Notes: generated by a model not told the origin, from the sequence alone. A stretch of 64,000 bases of DNA from Ammoniphilus sp. YIM 78166 (GCF_004522215.1 NZ_SDLR01000002.1:1-64000); one strand, 5' to 3'. Shown: positions 8,274-17,318, counted from the first letter of the stretch. Translations and numbers: made by a program.

Positions 8274-8518
8274 TAACCGAGTTTGCTTCTTATGGTGTTG
8301 ACGACTTCCCCTTCATCAGGAAATCGGCCTAATTCCTTTTTTGAGAAAATTAATTCATTGTTAAGTACTACTTCAAAAACCCCATTGGAACTCGGAATAA
8401 GAGTAAACTCACTGATCTGAGTTTTGAGCTGACCTAGTAGTTCATCCGTCAGACTGACGGCTTTAGGTAAGAAACCTCAGCCAGTTCAATATTCAAGCGA
8501 TAATTTAATTTGGTCCAT
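8274..8518 (-). CDS. SelW/Rdx-family thioredoxin-like gene with TGA at both CxxC positions; candidate selenoprotein, or pseudogene
   Basis: From ATG at 8518 the frame reads MDQIKLSLEY, TGA, TG, TGA, GFLPKAVSLTDELL and on to IPSSNGVFEVVLNNELIFSK. The remaining family match, KELGRFPDEGEV to SKLG and TAA at 8274, is in the -1 frame after a run of five A (plus-strand T5 at 8338-8342). Rdx/SelW proteins are about 80-100 residues with a CxxC or CxxU redox motif exactly where codons 11 and 14 are TGA here, giving UTGU. A GUC-loop hairpin lies 23 nt past the second TGA, and a promoter and GGGAG box lie upstream. Two stops hitting only the redox cysteines argues for selenocysteine; the frameshift argues for decay or a sequencing error. 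Confidence 0.6.
8446..8460 (-). promoter_or_regulatory. bSECIS-like hairpin downstream of the in-frame TGA codons
   Basis: On the minus strand CCGUCA, GUC, UGACGG forms a perfect 6-bp stem with a 3-nt loop that starts with G. The loop G is the 23rd nt after the second UGA and the 35th after the first. My recollection of the bacterial SECIS model is a small apical loop with G in the first two positions, 16-37 nt after the UGA; both codons fit. Confidence 0.5.
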
Positions 8519-8554
8519 TTAAGAAAATCACTCCCAAAAAGGTATCTATTTGCT

Positions 8555-8583
8555 GTATTAGTATATCCATTTTATAAGTGCAA
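8555..8583 (-). promoter_or_regulatory. sigma-A promoter of the SelW-like gene
   Basis: On the minus strand TTGCAC (8583-8578) is separated by 17 nt from TAATAC (8560-8555). This would start transcription about 30 nt before the ATG at 8518, consistent with an expressed gene. Confidence 0.5.
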
Positions 8584-8670
8584 TACGATCCGAGTCTATC
8601 CTGCGACCCTATATTCGTAGTAAAATGAAAGAAGGTAAACTTCAATTCGGTTGGAGAAGGGGAGAGAAGC

Positions 8671-9129
8671 ATGGCTCAAGCATCTGAAGTATTAATGGAA
8701 ACCCGAGATGACTTAATGAAAATTGTCATATTCCGCATTAACGACGAGGACTATGGAGTTGATGTTTCGTTAGTCAATTCAATTGAAAGAATGACGGATG
8801 TCACTCGCGTACCCAATGTAAATGACTACATCTTAGGGGTCATGAATTTGCGTGGGTCCGTTATCCCCTTGATCGATCTTCGGAAGCGTTTTGGTCTTCC
8901 TATAGAGACATACAATGAAGATACACGTATTATTGTTTTAAGTGTAGGAGAAATAGAAGTTGGCATTGTAGTGGATAGCTGCAGTGATGTTACGGATATT
9001 AAACGCGGTGAAATTGAACCTCCGCCTACGGTGGTAGGGGGGATAGAATCTACATACATCCAGGGTGTCACAAAGATGGACCGACGCCTTATCATTCTAT
9101 TGGATATGGAGAAAACGTTAAAAAGCTGA
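8671..9129 (+). CDS. cheW: CheW-like chemotaxis coupling protein
   Basis: A 152-residue, single-domain CheW protein. CheW couples methyl-accepting receptors to the CheA kinase at the cytoplasmic side of the membrane. Diagnostic segments are VIFRINDEDYGVDV (start of the first SH3-like barrel), VPNVNDYILGVMNLRGSVIPLIDLRKR (the hallmark NLRG-x-x-P-x-x-D region), DTRIIVL and the closing IQGVTKMDRRLIILLDMEK. GGAGAAGGGGAGAG lies before the ATG. No chemotaxis operon surrounds it, so it is an orphan copy with its own terminator starting at the stop codon. A second cheW elsewhere in the genome is likely. Confidence 0.92.
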   Translation: MAQASEVLMETRDDLMKIVIFRINDEDYGVDVSLVNSIERMTDVTRVPNVNDYILGVMNLRGSVIPLIDLRKRFGLPIETYNEDTRIIVLSVGEIEVGIVVDSCSDVTDIKRGEIEPPPTVVGGIESTYIQGVTKMDRRLIILLDMEKTLKS

Positions 9130-9146
9130 TAACTGTCAGCTTTTTT
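9121..9146 (+). terminator. terminator of cheW
   Basis: AAAGCTGA (9122-9129) pairs with TCAGCTTT (9136-9143), followed by T. The left arm overlaps the cheW stop codon. Confidence 0.75.
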
Positions 9147-9185
9147 GTGTTCTATATTAATATGTTAGCAGAGGAGATGCATCTC

Positions 9186-10493
9186 ATGCAAACTCAGCTT
9201 GGATTACCCAACAAGAAGCTATTGTTTACCATGCCAATTTTTTCTTGGGCGCTTTACGATCTAGCAAACACGATTTTTACATCCAATGTGATTACAATAT
9301 TTTTTCCTTTTTACATGCAGCAAGTGATTGGCGGCAACGAAGTGTTAGATCAGCTTGCAAGTACCTTCATCTCCTATGCCAATGCTATTTCGAGTCTTTT
9401 TATTGTTCTTTTTTCGCCTTTGCTTGGAGTGATGATTGATCGAACAGGGAAAAAGAAGGCTTACTTAGTTCCTTTTACGCTTGCTTGTATAGCGGCTACC
9501 TTACTTATGGGTGTTTTTGCAGGGGGGGCTCATTCTTTTATAATCGGGGGACTGCCATTTTCAGTGGTTATGGTGATTTTCCTATTTATGATCGCCAAGT
9601 TCTTCTACAATACTTCACTGATTTTCTACGACGCTATGCTTCCGGATCTGATCCAAGATGAAAAAAAGACGCCTATTGTATCGGGGTTTGGTGTTGCTAT
9701 GGGTTATGTCGGCACATTAATTGGTCTTGGTATCTACCCTTTTATCGGGGAGCAATATCATTGGGCTTTTATTCCTTCAGCCTTGTTGTTTCTGTTATTC
9801 TCACTACCTATGATGTTTCTCTATAAAGAGCCTAGGAGAGCCGTCACAACCTCTAAATCATTTTTTAGCGGATACAAAGAAATTGTTGTAAGCTTACGCG
9901 AGGCGAGAGCCTATCGTTCGATCTGGTTGTTTATGATTGCTTACTTCTTTTTTAATGATGCCATTGCGACCGCAATCGCAATGATGGCAATCTATGCGAA
10001 AACAATCACCGGATTTACGACAGGCCAATTCATCCTTCTTTATTTAGTTTCTACAATTACTGCCATTGTTGGCTCGTTTATGTTTGGATTCGTCAATCGT
10101 TCGATTGGTTCCCAGAAAGCTATAGCATGGGTAGCCGTTATTCTGATGTTGGCCATTGCCTTGGCTACTTTGGCGATTAACCAGTTGATGTTCTGGATTG
10201 CTGGGAGTCTTTATGGGGTAGCGATGGGAGCAATGTGGGCCACATCACGCACCTTTATTATAGAGCTTACACCGGAAGAAAAAAGAGGACAATTTTTCGG
10301 TTTATTTGCGTTCTCAGGTAAAGTGTCTTCTATTTTTGGACCTGCGTTGTATGGAACCATCACACTGTTATTGGCTGAAACCGGCAACCTTGCCAGCAGA
10401 GTAGCCCTAGGTTCCTTAATCATCCTCGTAGCTATTGGACTTCTCATCTTGTTAAGAATCAAGCCCTCTGCGCAAGTAAACACTCCATCTTAA
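9186..10493 (+). CDS. MFS transporter, UMF1/Atg22-like family
   Basis: A 435-residue membrane protein with about 12 hydrophobic segments. The N-terminal FSWALYDLANTIFTSNVITIFFPFY is typical of the Atg22-like UMF1 family. Also visible are DRTGKKKAYLVPF between helices 2 and 3, FYNTSLIFYDAMLPDL, and SRTFIIELTPEEKRGQFFGLFAFSGKVSS in the C-terminal half. The start at 9186 sits 9 nt after GAGGAG. An ATG at 9177 directly abuts that box, and earlier in-frame ATGs have no ribosome binding site. It is flanked by terminators, so it is probably monocistronic. The substrate is unknown; yeast Atg22 exports amino acids from the vacuole. Confidence 0.82.
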   Translation: MQTQLGLPNKKLLFTMPIFSWALYDLANTIFTSNVITIFFPFYMQQVIGGNEVLDQLASTFISYANAISSLFIVLFSPLLGVMIDRTGKKKAYLVPFTLACIAATLLMGVFAGGAHSFIIGGLPFSVVMVIFLFMIAKFFYNTSLIFYDAMLPDLIQDEKKTPIVSGFGVAMGYVGTLIGLGIYPFIGEQYHWAFIPSALLFLLFSLPMMFLYKEPRRAVTTSKSFFSGYKEIVVSLREARAYRSIWLFMIAYFFFNDAIATAIAMMAIYAKTITGFTTGQFILLYLVSTITAIVGSFMFGFVNRSIGSQKAIAWVAVILMLAIALATLAINQLMFWIAGSLYGVAMGAMWATSRTFIIELTPEEKRGQFFGLFAFSGKVSSIFGPALYGTITLLLAETGNLASRVALGSLIILVAIGLLILLRIKPSAQVNTPS

Positions 10494-10499
10494 GTAAGT

Positions 10500-10523
10500 G
10501 GCAGGGTATACAGATACCCTGCC
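10500..10523. terminator. bidirectional terminator
   Basis: GGCAGGGTA (10500-10508) and TACCCTGCC (10515-10523) form a perfect 9-bp stem between the convergent MFS and SleB-like genes. There is little T run on the plus strand. Confidence 0.6.
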
Positions 10524-10531
10524 TCATTTAT

Positions 10532-11065
10532 CTAGCTTCCCGCAAAAACATGATTCCCGATCACGGCTTTTTGAGGCAAGGTAGCAATCCATTTACTGCG
10601 GGCAATCTTAGGGTTGTAAAAAAAGAGTGCACCATTTGTAGGGTCTGTTCCTTCCAGCGCTTGCTTAGCTGCTTCCTTCGAACTTTCATCCGGCTGATTA
10701 TGAATTCGTCCGTTGGCTACAGGCTGAAATTGATATTTACCCTTGATCTTATGATGGATAACTTGATATATACTTTTCGGGAACTCGCCATCCTCTACTC
10801 GATTCAGTACAACCGCTCCTACGGCCACTTTGCCTTTAAAGGGTTCACCTTTTGCTTCGGCATGAATAATCCGCGCAAGCCACACCAGGTCTTGCTCAGA
10901 GTAGGAAGGTTCAGGCTGTTGAATTTCAGGCTCAAGTTCTTTAGGCTGCACATCAAGAATTTGTACTGCACAGGGTTCTTCAACGACTTCAGGAGATGAG
11001 CCATCCGCTCCCATCGTTCCAGCAAAGGAAAGAAATGTGGTTAACATAGCAATCATCTTTTTCAT
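10532..11065 (-). CDS. secreted SleB/CwlJ-type cell wall hydrolase
   Basis: A 177-residue protein with a signal peptide (MKKMIAMLTTFLSFAGTMG) and a low-complexity acidic linker (about 22-55). One Hydrolase_2 domain follows (about 57-177). The domain begins SEQDLVWLARIIHAEAKGEP, where Glu70 is the catalytic Glu of SleB lytic transglycosylases. KVAVGAVVLNRV and FFYNPKIARSKWI follow. There is no N-terminal PG_binding_1 domain, unlike B. subtilis SleB, so it resembles the shorter YkvT/CwlJ-like members. Its role is cortex or cell-wall peptidoglycan cleavage during germination or growth. GAGGATATT precedes the ATG. The region upstream (11066-11339) holds a small inverted repeat AGCCTG...CAGGCT but nothing else I can name. 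Confidence 0.85.
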   Translation of the reverse strand: MKKMIAMLTTFLSFAGTMGADGSSPEVVEEPCAVQILDVQPKELEPEIQQPEPSYSEQDLVWLARIIHAEAKGEPFKGKVAVGAVVLNRVEDGEFPKSIYQVIHHKIKGKYQFQPVANGRIHNQPDESSKEAAKQALEGTDPTNGALFFYNPKIARSKWIATLPQKAVIGNHVFAGS

Positions 11066-11339
11066 ATAATATCCTCACTATTTCCATCAGCCTGCCAATT
11101 TACACAGGCTAAGATTTTTAGTTCGGACAGGCCTAGTCCAACTTTAAAACTTGCCTAATATTGTATCACGTACAGAGAGAGGGTCAATAAAAGATAATTG
11201 GAAGTACAACCAGTAACCTTACTTCATTAACAAGATGTTCCTTTGCGGTGTCAACCTATTTTCCAACTATTAAAAGGTTTCCTCCTTGTGCCAAATAAAG
11301 TAAAATAAAGGTAGTATAGAAGAAAACTAGGGGGACCCA

Positions 11340-12308
11340 ATGTTAAAACTAGATCAAGCGCGAGTACTCGATAGAATTATCGAAAACGTTGAAAAAGTAA
11401 TGGTTGGAAAGCGCCAGATTATTGAGAAGACCCTCGTTGCCCTTCTTGCCCAAGGGCATATTTTATTTGAGGATGTTCCCGGTGTGGGGAAAACCAGAAT
11501 GGTAAAAGCTTTGTCCCGTTCGATCAATGGCGTGTTTAAGCGAATTCAGTTCACACCAGATCTTCTTCCGACCGATGTCATCGGTGTTTCTATTTATAAT
11601 CAAAAAACAATGGAATTTGAGTTTAAATCAGGACCAATCATGACCAATATCCTGCTGGCAGATGAGATTAATCGCACCTCGCCTAAAACGCAATCGGCGT
11701 TGCTTGAGGCGATGGAAGAGCAAACGATCACGGTGGATGGTGCCACTTATAGGTTAGACAAGCCTTTTATGGTGATGGCCACTCAGAATCCGATTGAATA
11801 TGAAGGGACTTATCCTTTACCGGAAGCGCAGATGGACCGCTTTATGCTGAAGTTGCATCTAGGGTATCCGAATCAGGTGGACGAGGTGGAAATCCTGTCA
11901 CGAACCATGATCACGGAAAATATAGATACGTTGTCCCCGGTTTGCACCAGTGAAGACATTGTCAAGCTTCAAAAGCAAGTATCGCAAATCTATGTCAGTC
12001 AAGCGTTAAAAGAATATATGGTTTCTATCTGCCAGAAGACGAGAGAGCATCAAGATGTTCTGCTTGGGGTGAGCCCTCGAGGAACGGTTGCTTTTTATCG
12101 AGCGGTACAAGCCCTTGCTTTTATTAGAGGCAGAGACTTTGTCACACCCGATGACCTGAAGGAACTGGCCGTTGAAGTTCTGTCCCATCGATTGGTTCTT
12201 AAGGGAGAAGCGCGCTTCGAGGGCGTTCAACCTTCTGAGATCATTCAACAAATTATAGAACGCGTGGCGGTCCCCGTGGTAAGGGAGCAAAGGAAGGGTT
12301 CGAAGTGA
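11340..12308 (+). CDS. MoxR-family AAA+ ATPase
   Basis: A 322-residue AAA+ ATPase of the MoxR branch, thought to act as a chaperone with the DUF58 protein encoded next. The Walker A region is EDVPGVGKTRMVKA (about 45-57). Walker B is NILLADEINR (about 103-112), and the sensor-1 region is MVMATQNPIEYEGTYPLPEAQMDRF. A C-terminal lid domain includes VSPRGTVAFYRA. AGGGGGACC precedes the ATG. Its stop overlaps the GTG of the next gene (GTGA), so the two are translationally coupled. Confidence 0.93.
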   Translation: MLKLDQARVLDRIIENVEKVMVGKRQIIEKTLVALLAQGHILFEDVPGVGKTRMVKALSRSINGVFKRIQFTPDLLPTDVIGVSIYNQKTMEFEFKSGPIMTNILLADEINRTSPKTQSALLEAMEEQTITVDGATYRLDKPFMVMATQNPIEYEGTYPLPEAQMDRFMLKLHLGYPNQVDEVEILSRTMITENIDTLSPVCTSEDIVKLQKQVSQIYVSQALKEYMVSICQKTREHQDVLLGVSPRGTVAFYRAVQALAFIRGRDFVTPDDLKELAVEVLSHRLVLKGEARFEGVQPSEIIQQIIERVAVPVVREQRKGSK

Positions 12309-13456
12309 ATGGGCTAGCCAATTTGATCTTCCTGCTTATTCTTGCTTTCCTAGCCTACCTTTATAAGGGATGGCATACTGGATTTGCGAGCACTTTTATC
12401 TTTTATATTCTGTTTACTCTGTCTATCTATGAGACGATCGTTTACCTTGCAGCCTTTTATCGGATAGAAGTGGAGAGGATGATAAGCAAGAAGAGGTTGC
12501 AGGCTGGGAACGCGCAAGAGATCACCCTACGCATTAAGAGAAAATTACCCATTCCTTTGCTTTGGTACGCCGCTTACGAGTCTTGGCCTGGGAATGTTTC
12601 CCCAATCTCAGGACAAGTTGTCTTTCCTTGGTTTAAAAAAGAAATAGAGCTGACGTTTGAGGTCCCGCATATGAAGCGGGGAATCTATGAGCTAACGGAG
12701 ATTCAAGTTATTTGCGGTGATTTGTTTGGCCTTATCAAAAGGAGAACCGTCATTCAAAGACAAGATGCGTTCTTAGTTTACCCTAGGCATGATCTATTGC
12801 AAAAGTGGACGGTTAAAGACGGACAGATGAATGGGCATGCATCCATGGCCAGAAGGCGTTCGGATGAATCCACAGCTGTAGTGGGGATTCGGGAATATGC
12901 CCATGGGGATCGCCTGAGCCAGATTCACTGGAAAGCCTCAGCCAAAAGTCAAAGCTTAAAGACAAAAGAGTTTGAATACCAAGTATCCAATCATTTGGTT
13001 GTATTTTTAGACACCGATCGAATGGTTTATCCCCATAACGCTCATTTTGAGAAGGCGGTTAGAGTGGCAGCAAGCTTACTGTATCTTGCTCACAAAAGAC
13101 AGTTGAGATATGCTTTGTGTCTCGAAGGCACGGAAGGAAAAGCGAAGGTGCTAGAAGGGGTACAGGACTTCGATTTCTACCGTTTACTAGAGCACTTGGC
13201 AAGCTTGCAAGCAGAAGGAGATGTAGCCGTCAGCACTCTCCTCAAACAATCCTTGCCACAGCTGCCTCGAGGTGCTCATATTGCAGTCGTGACTGCAAAG
13301 GTTGACCGCTCATTAAGTATGTTGTTACTGGAGCTTACCAGTAGAAAGACCAGAGTGGAGCTTTTCCTCTCAGGTAAAGAATCGATGGATAAACACAATC
13401 CTTGGCTCAAGAAGCTGCAAGGAAGCGGGGTGATTTTACACCGTGAATTGGCTTAA
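12305..13456 (+). CDS. DUF58 domain protein
   Basis: A 383-residue protein with two N-terminal membrane segments (about 3-20 and 27-48) and an extracytoplasmic or loop region. It then has a DUF58 module with the signature VGIREYAHGDRLSQIHWKASAKS (about 195-217) and FEYQVSNHLVVFLDTD. The GTG start at 12305 overlaps the moxR stop codon. AAAGGAAGGG lies upstream. DUF58 proteins commonly sit between moxR and transglutaminase genes, as here. Their biochemical role is not settled; a VWA-like scaffold working with MoxR is the usual inference. The 3' end overlaps the start of the next gene by 14 bases. Confidence 0.88.
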   Translation: MNGLANLIFLLILAFLAYLYKGWHTGFASTFIFYILFTLSIYETIVYLAAFYRIEVERMISKKRLQAGNAQEITLRIKRKLPIPLLWYAAYESWPGNVSPISGQVVFPWFKKEIELTFEVPHMKRGIYELTEIQVICGDLFGLIKRRTVIQRQDAFLVYPRHDLLQKWTVKDGQMNGHASMARRRSDESTAVVGIREYAHGDRLSQIHWKASAKSQSLKTKEFEYQVSNHLVVFLDTDRMVYPHNAHFEKAVRVAASLLYLAHKRQLRYALCLEGTEGKAKVLEGVQDFDFYRLLEHLASLQAEGDVAVSTLLKQSLPQLPRGAHIAVVTAKVDRSLSMLLLELTSRKTRVELFLSGKESMDKHNPWLKKLQGSGVILHRELA

Positions 13457-15569
13457 AGGAATATTGGTGTTTTTTATCCTATGGGAATGGCTGCGTCCAT
13501 TGCCGTTGCTGGCGCCATTCGAGAACCACGATATTTTTCTATGGTTGCTAGCATGGTTTGGTTTTTCCTCGATACCGAACTGGTCCTTTTGGCTGCGAGG
13601 AGTCTGGAATGCTTTTGGAGCGGCTGGCGTGATTTATTATCTCTTTGCTCCATCTTTATTGCCGGAACAAACGTGGATGGAGTATGTCAAGCTAGAGTTG
13701 ATCTATAACTACGAGCAGATCTTTCTGAGGGAATACCATTTGACCACGAGTTTTATACGATCTGCTGGCTTCGTCCTCTTGTTATGGATCGCTGTTCAAA
13801 TCGTATTTTCTGCCGTACTGAAACGAGGCCAAGCCATAGGACTTAGTATAGCCACGTTCACACTTCTCGTTCTGTTGGATGTTTCAACGATCTATGAAGT
13901 AAAAGCAGCTTTGCTGCGAGTGACTTTGCTTTGCCTTGGTTTGTTGGCCCTGCAACAGCTTCGATCTGTAGAGAGAATGGGTGTACAGGCATGGTGGGGA
14001 AAATCAAGTCGGTTGGCCTGGTTGATGGCAGTATCTGTGCTTATTTTATCTATCACGTTGGTTGCCTATGTTGTCCCTAAGCCGAGAGAAGCGGCGGTAC
14101 TCGACCTAGGCTGGTCTGCACAGGGAGGCGCGGGATCGCACAGAGTAGGGTATGAGAGTCGGGATCAACGTCTTGGCGGACCCTTCATTGATGATGAGAC
14201 CGTGGTTTTTGTGGCTGAGACCACCGAAAAACATTATTGGCGTGGGGAGTCGCGAAGCATTTATACCGGGACGGAGTGGAAGGATACCCAAGGAACCCCA
14301 TCTAATTGGACCTTGCAAGATTCCATAAGTATGGAGCCTCTCATTCGCAATAAGAAGGTCGATGACAAGGAAGTAGTAGTCAAAGTCCATTTTCCGAACC
14401 CTCGATATAACTTGCTCTTCTATGGGGGAATTCTCCAAAAAATCAATTTAATACAGCCCGAACCTCTACGGTTATTCTCATCAGGGAATCAAGAGGTTAA
14501 GGTACAGTTTGCGTCCGAAGGTCAGTATCTTGCTGGATATGAAGCCCGCAGCTACATTCCGTTGATTAATGAAGAAGCTCTGAAAACTTCCTCAACGGCG
14601 TACCCGTCAGAGCTTCGCAATTATCTTCAACTGCCGGCGAGCTTACCAAGTAGGGTTTTTCAATTGGCTGAAGAGGTGACTAAAGATCATACTGATCCTT
14701 ATTCTAAAGCGTACGCGATTCAGCAGTATCTGAAATACTCTGGCGGCTATGTTTATGAAAAGCTGAACGTTCCCTATGTGGGAGAAGGTCAAGATTTCGT
14801 AGATCAATTCTTATTTGAAACCAAACAAGGGTACTGCGATCACTTCTCTTCTTCCATGACGGTCATGCTTCGTACGCTGGGCATCCCTGCCCGTTATGTG
14901 AAAGGATTCTCGACAGGAGATATGGTTTTCAAATCAGGAGATTCCTATGAGGTGACCATGCGCAACAAAAACGCGCATTCCTGGGTAGAGGTTTACTTTG
15001 CCGAGTATGGCTGGGTGACTTTTGAACCGACACCGGGTTTTGTTCATCCAACGAAGCAGGATAGAGAGGAAACTCAGCAAGAGCAAGAGGCTGCACCGGC
15101 CAGCTCGATCATTCCGCCTGTGGCACAAGATTTGAGTGATCGGTTGCTGGAGCTTGAGGAAGAGACGGTGGAGTCGAGCGCTACACAGTCTGGATTCCGC
15201 AACTGGATTTTGATTCTTTTCACTTTAGCGATTATTTTAGCCGTTGTCATGGTGGTAAAGAAGCAGACGGAGCTTCGCTTCTGGTATCTCTATCATAAGG
15301 GAAAGCGAGTGGAGCATGCTGAAGGCATAGCGAATCTCTACCTGTCTGTACTTGAAGCGCTGGGTTCTACGTTTTCCCGTAGAAAAACTGGGGAGTCACT
15401 TCAAGAATTTGTAGCTCGCCTGACTCTTAATCAACAATCTAAAGCGGACTTAAAGCAACTAACCGACGCGTATGAGCGACATATCTATGGGAATCGCTCT
15501 TGGAAAGAGCAAGAAGTAAAACAAACAAAATCTGTTATGAGAAAATTCCTTCGTCATTTCCTTTCTTGA
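13443..15569 (+). CDS. membrane-anchored transglutaminase-like protein (TgpA/DUF3488 type)
   Basis: A 708-residue protein with about six N-terminal membrane helices (to about residue 215). An extracytoplasmic transglutaminase-like domain follows (about 380-530). A further membrane helix (about 583-605) and a cytoplasmic C-terminal DUF4129-like tail come last. The catalytic triad positions are Cys465 in KQGYCDHFSSSM, His512 in NAHSWVEVYF, and Glu528 in WVTFEPTPG where many transglutaminases have Asp. The GTG start lies inside the DUF58 gene, and the three genes form one operon. The family is proposed to act on peptidoglycan-associated or secreted peptides; the substrate here is unknown. Confidence 0.88.
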   Translation: MNWLKGILVFFILWEWLRPLPLLAPFENHDIFLWLLAWFGFSSIPNWSFWLRGVWNAFGAAGVIYYLFAPSLLPEQTWMEYVKLELIYNYEQIFLREYHLTTSFIRSAGFVLLLWIAVQIVFSAVLKRGQAIGLSIATFTLLVLLDVSTIYEVKAALLRVTLLCLGLLALQQLRSVERMGVQAWWGKSSRLAWLMAVSVLILSITLVAYVVPKPREAAVLDLGWSAQGGAGSHRVGYESRDQRLGGPFIDDETVVFVAETTEKHYWRGESRSIYTGTEWKDTQGTPSNWTLQDSISMEPLIRNKKVDDKEVVVKVHFPNPRYNLLFYGGILQKINLIQPEPLRLFSSGNQEVKVQFASEGQYLAGYEARSYIPLINEEALKTSSTAYPSELRNYLQLPASLPSRVFQLAEEVTKDHTDPYSKAYAIQQYLKYSGGYVYEKLNVPYVGEGQDFVDQFLFETKQGYCDHFSSSMTVMLRTLGIPARYVKGFSTGDMVFKSGDSYEVTMRNKNAHSWVEVYFAEYGWVTFEPTPGFVHPTKQDREETQQEQEAAPASSIIPPVAQDLSDRLLELEEETVESSATQSGFRNWILILFTLAIILAVVMVVKKQTELRFWYLYHKGKRVEHAEGIANLYLSVLEALGSTFSRRKTGESLQEFVARLTLNQQSKADLKQLTDAYERHIYGNRSWKEQEVKQTKSVMRKFLRHFLS

Positions 15570-15603
15570 ACATTTTCTCGACGTTTGGTAGAATTATGTC
15601 GTC

Positions 15604-15620
15604 AAAAGTCGAACGTTAAA
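15604..15620. promoter_or_regulatory. possible PurR box upstream of guaA
   Basis: AAAAGTCGAACGTTAAA resembles one half of the Bacillales PurBox (core CGAAC in an A-rich context). A second inverted copy is not clear, so this is a weak call. Confidence 0.3.
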
Positions 15621-15661
15621 GGTTCTAGGCAGGATGAATGTCAGGAATAGGAATAACGGTG

Positions 15662-15714
15662 AAGCCGAGTTCTTCCTGAGTGAATGAGTCAGGAGAATTC
15701 GGCTTTATGTTTTT
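15662..15714 (+). terminator. strong hairpin in the guaA leader; terminator of the transglutaminase operon or attenuator
   Basis: The arms 15662-15679 (AAGCCGAGTTCTTCCTGA) and 15689-15705 pair almost fully, and TATGTTTTT follows. It lies about 65 nt before guaA. No purine riboswitch core was found upstream, so termination of readthrough is the simpler reading. Confidence 0.6.
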
Positions 15715-15779
15715 ACGCGTAAAGGGAGAACCTATTTCTAACGTCAGTCGCGTTTATCATGTTAGGAGGAAAAGTGAAA

Positions 15780-17318
15780 ATGGAAAGACCGAGTGAAATT
15801 GTGATTGTTTTAGATTTCGGGGGTCAATACAATCAGTTGATCGCCCGCAGAGTAAGGGATTTAGGCGTGTATAGCGAGCTGTTGCCTTATAATACGTCCA
15901 TTGAAAAAATGAAAGAATTAAATCCGAAAGGGATTATTTTCTCTGGAGGGCCAGCTAGTGTGTATGCGGAAAATTCTCCATTGGCTGATGAAGCTGTGTA
16001 CGATCTTGGTATTCCGATTCTTGGAATTTGCTATGGTATGCAGATGATGACCCATCACCTGAAGGGGAAAGTCGAGCGTGCCAATAAGCGGGAATATGGA
16101 AAAGCAGCGATCGCGGTTACAAACGACAGTCCGTTCTTCGGCAAGCTAGACAAAGAGCAAAATGTCTGGATGAGCCATGGCGATCTAGTCGTCGAAACCC
16201 CTGAAGGCTTCCGCATAGATGCCAGCAGTGAGCATTGTCCGATTGCAGCCATGAGTCACCCGGAGAAGAACTTTTACGCCGTTCAGTTCCATCCTGAGGT
16301 ACGCCACTCCGAATATGGGAATGAGATGATCCAAAACTTTTTATTTGAGATTTGTAAGTGTGAAGGTAACTGGTCCATGGAAAACTTCATTGAACAAATG
16401 GTCCAAGAAGTTCGTGAAACGGTTGGGGACAAGCAAGTATTGTGTGCACTGAGTGGTGGAGTTGACTCATCGGTTGTAGCTGCTCTTATACATAAAGCGA
16501 TCGGTGATCAGTTGACTTGTATGTTTATTGATCATGGCTTATTACGTAAAGGTGAAGCGGAAAGCGTCATGAAGACCTTCGGGGAAAAGTTCCACATGAA
16601 AGTAATCAAGATTGATGCTAAAGAGCGTTTCTTATCTAAGCTAAGCGGGGTTTCCGATCCAGAGCGTAAGCGCAAGATCATTGGCAACGAGTTTATCTAC
16701 GTTTTCGAAGAAGAGTCCAGCAAGCTAGAGGGGATGGACTTCTTGGCTCAAGGAACACTTTATACGGATATCGTGGAGAGCGGAACCGCAACCGCTCAAA
16801 CCATTAAGTCTCACCACAATGTAGGCGGACTACCTGAAGATATGAAGCTCAAATTAATCGAGCCGTTAAAGACATTATTTAAGGATGAAGTGCGTAAAGT
16901 AGGAGAAGAGCTAGGTCTTCCAACAGAGATTGTATGGCGTCAGCCTTTCCCAGGACCTGGCCTAGGAATCCGTGTCATTGGTGAGATTACAGAGGATAAG
17001 CTTGAAATTGTTCGTGAATCCGATGCGATCCTTCGTGATGAAATAAAGAAAGCAGGGTTAGATCGCGAGATCTGGCAATACTTCACAGCTCTTCCAGATA
17101 TGAAGAGTGTGGGGGTAATGGGGGATAGCCGTACGTACTCTTACACGGTTGGGATTCGTGCTGTAACCTCCATTGATGGAATGACGGCAGATTGGGCGCG
17201 TATACCCTACGATGTTTTGGAGAAAATATCAGTGCGGATTGTCAATGAAGTGGAAAATGTTAACCGAGTTGTGTATGACATTACTTCTAAGCCCCCAGCA
17301 ACGATTGAGTGGGAGTAG
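15780..17318 (+). CDS. guaA: GMP synthase (glutamine-hydrolysing)
   Basis: Converts XMP, glutamine and ATP to GMP. The 512-residue protein has an N-terminal class I glutamine amidotransferase domain with nucleophile Cys84 in [10 protein letters not shown]. The His-x-Glu pair is in [15 protein letters not shown]. The ATP pyrophosphatase P-loop is [14 protein letters not shown], and the C-terminal dimerisation domain ends [11 protein letters not shown]. The start at 15780 was chosen because AGGAGG lies 11 nt upstream. A GTG at 15774 is too close to that box, and the in-frame ATG at 15759 precedes it. It lies just upstream of the purine permease and the pur operon. Confidence 0.97.
   Translation: MERPSEIVIVLDFGGQYNQLIARRVRDLGVYSELLPYNTSIEKMKELNPKGIIFSGGPASVYAENSPLADEAVYDLGIPILGICYGMQMMTHHLKGKVERANKREYGKAAIAVTNDSPFFGKLDKEQNVWMSHGDLVVETPEGFRIDASSEHCPIAAMSHPEKNFYAVQFHPEVRHSEYGNEMIQNFLFEICKCEGNWSMENFIEQMVQEVRETVGDKQVLCALSGGVDSSVVAALIHKAIGDQLTCMFIDHGLLRKGEAESVMKTFGEKFHMKVIKIDAKERFLSKLSGVSDPERKRKIIGNEFIYVFEEESSKLEGMDFLAQGTLYTDIVESGTATAQTIKSHHNVGGLPEDMKLKLIEPLKTLFKDEVRKVGEELGLPTEIVWRQPFPGPGLGIRVIGEITEDKLEIVRESDAILRDEIKKAGLDREIWQYFTALPDMKSVGVMGDSRTYSYTVGIRAVTSIDGMTADWARIPYDVLEKISVRIVNEVENVNRVVYDITSKPPATIEWE

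Noticed and set aside
10550..10999. Plus-strand frame antisense to the SleB-like gene
   Set aside because: It has no ribosome binding site or family match and mirrors a well-supported minus-strand gene.
15569..15780. Purine riboswitch in the guaA leader
   Set aside because: No conserved core (TATAATC and the paired-loop motifs) could be found. Only a terminator-like hairpin and a partial PurR box are present.
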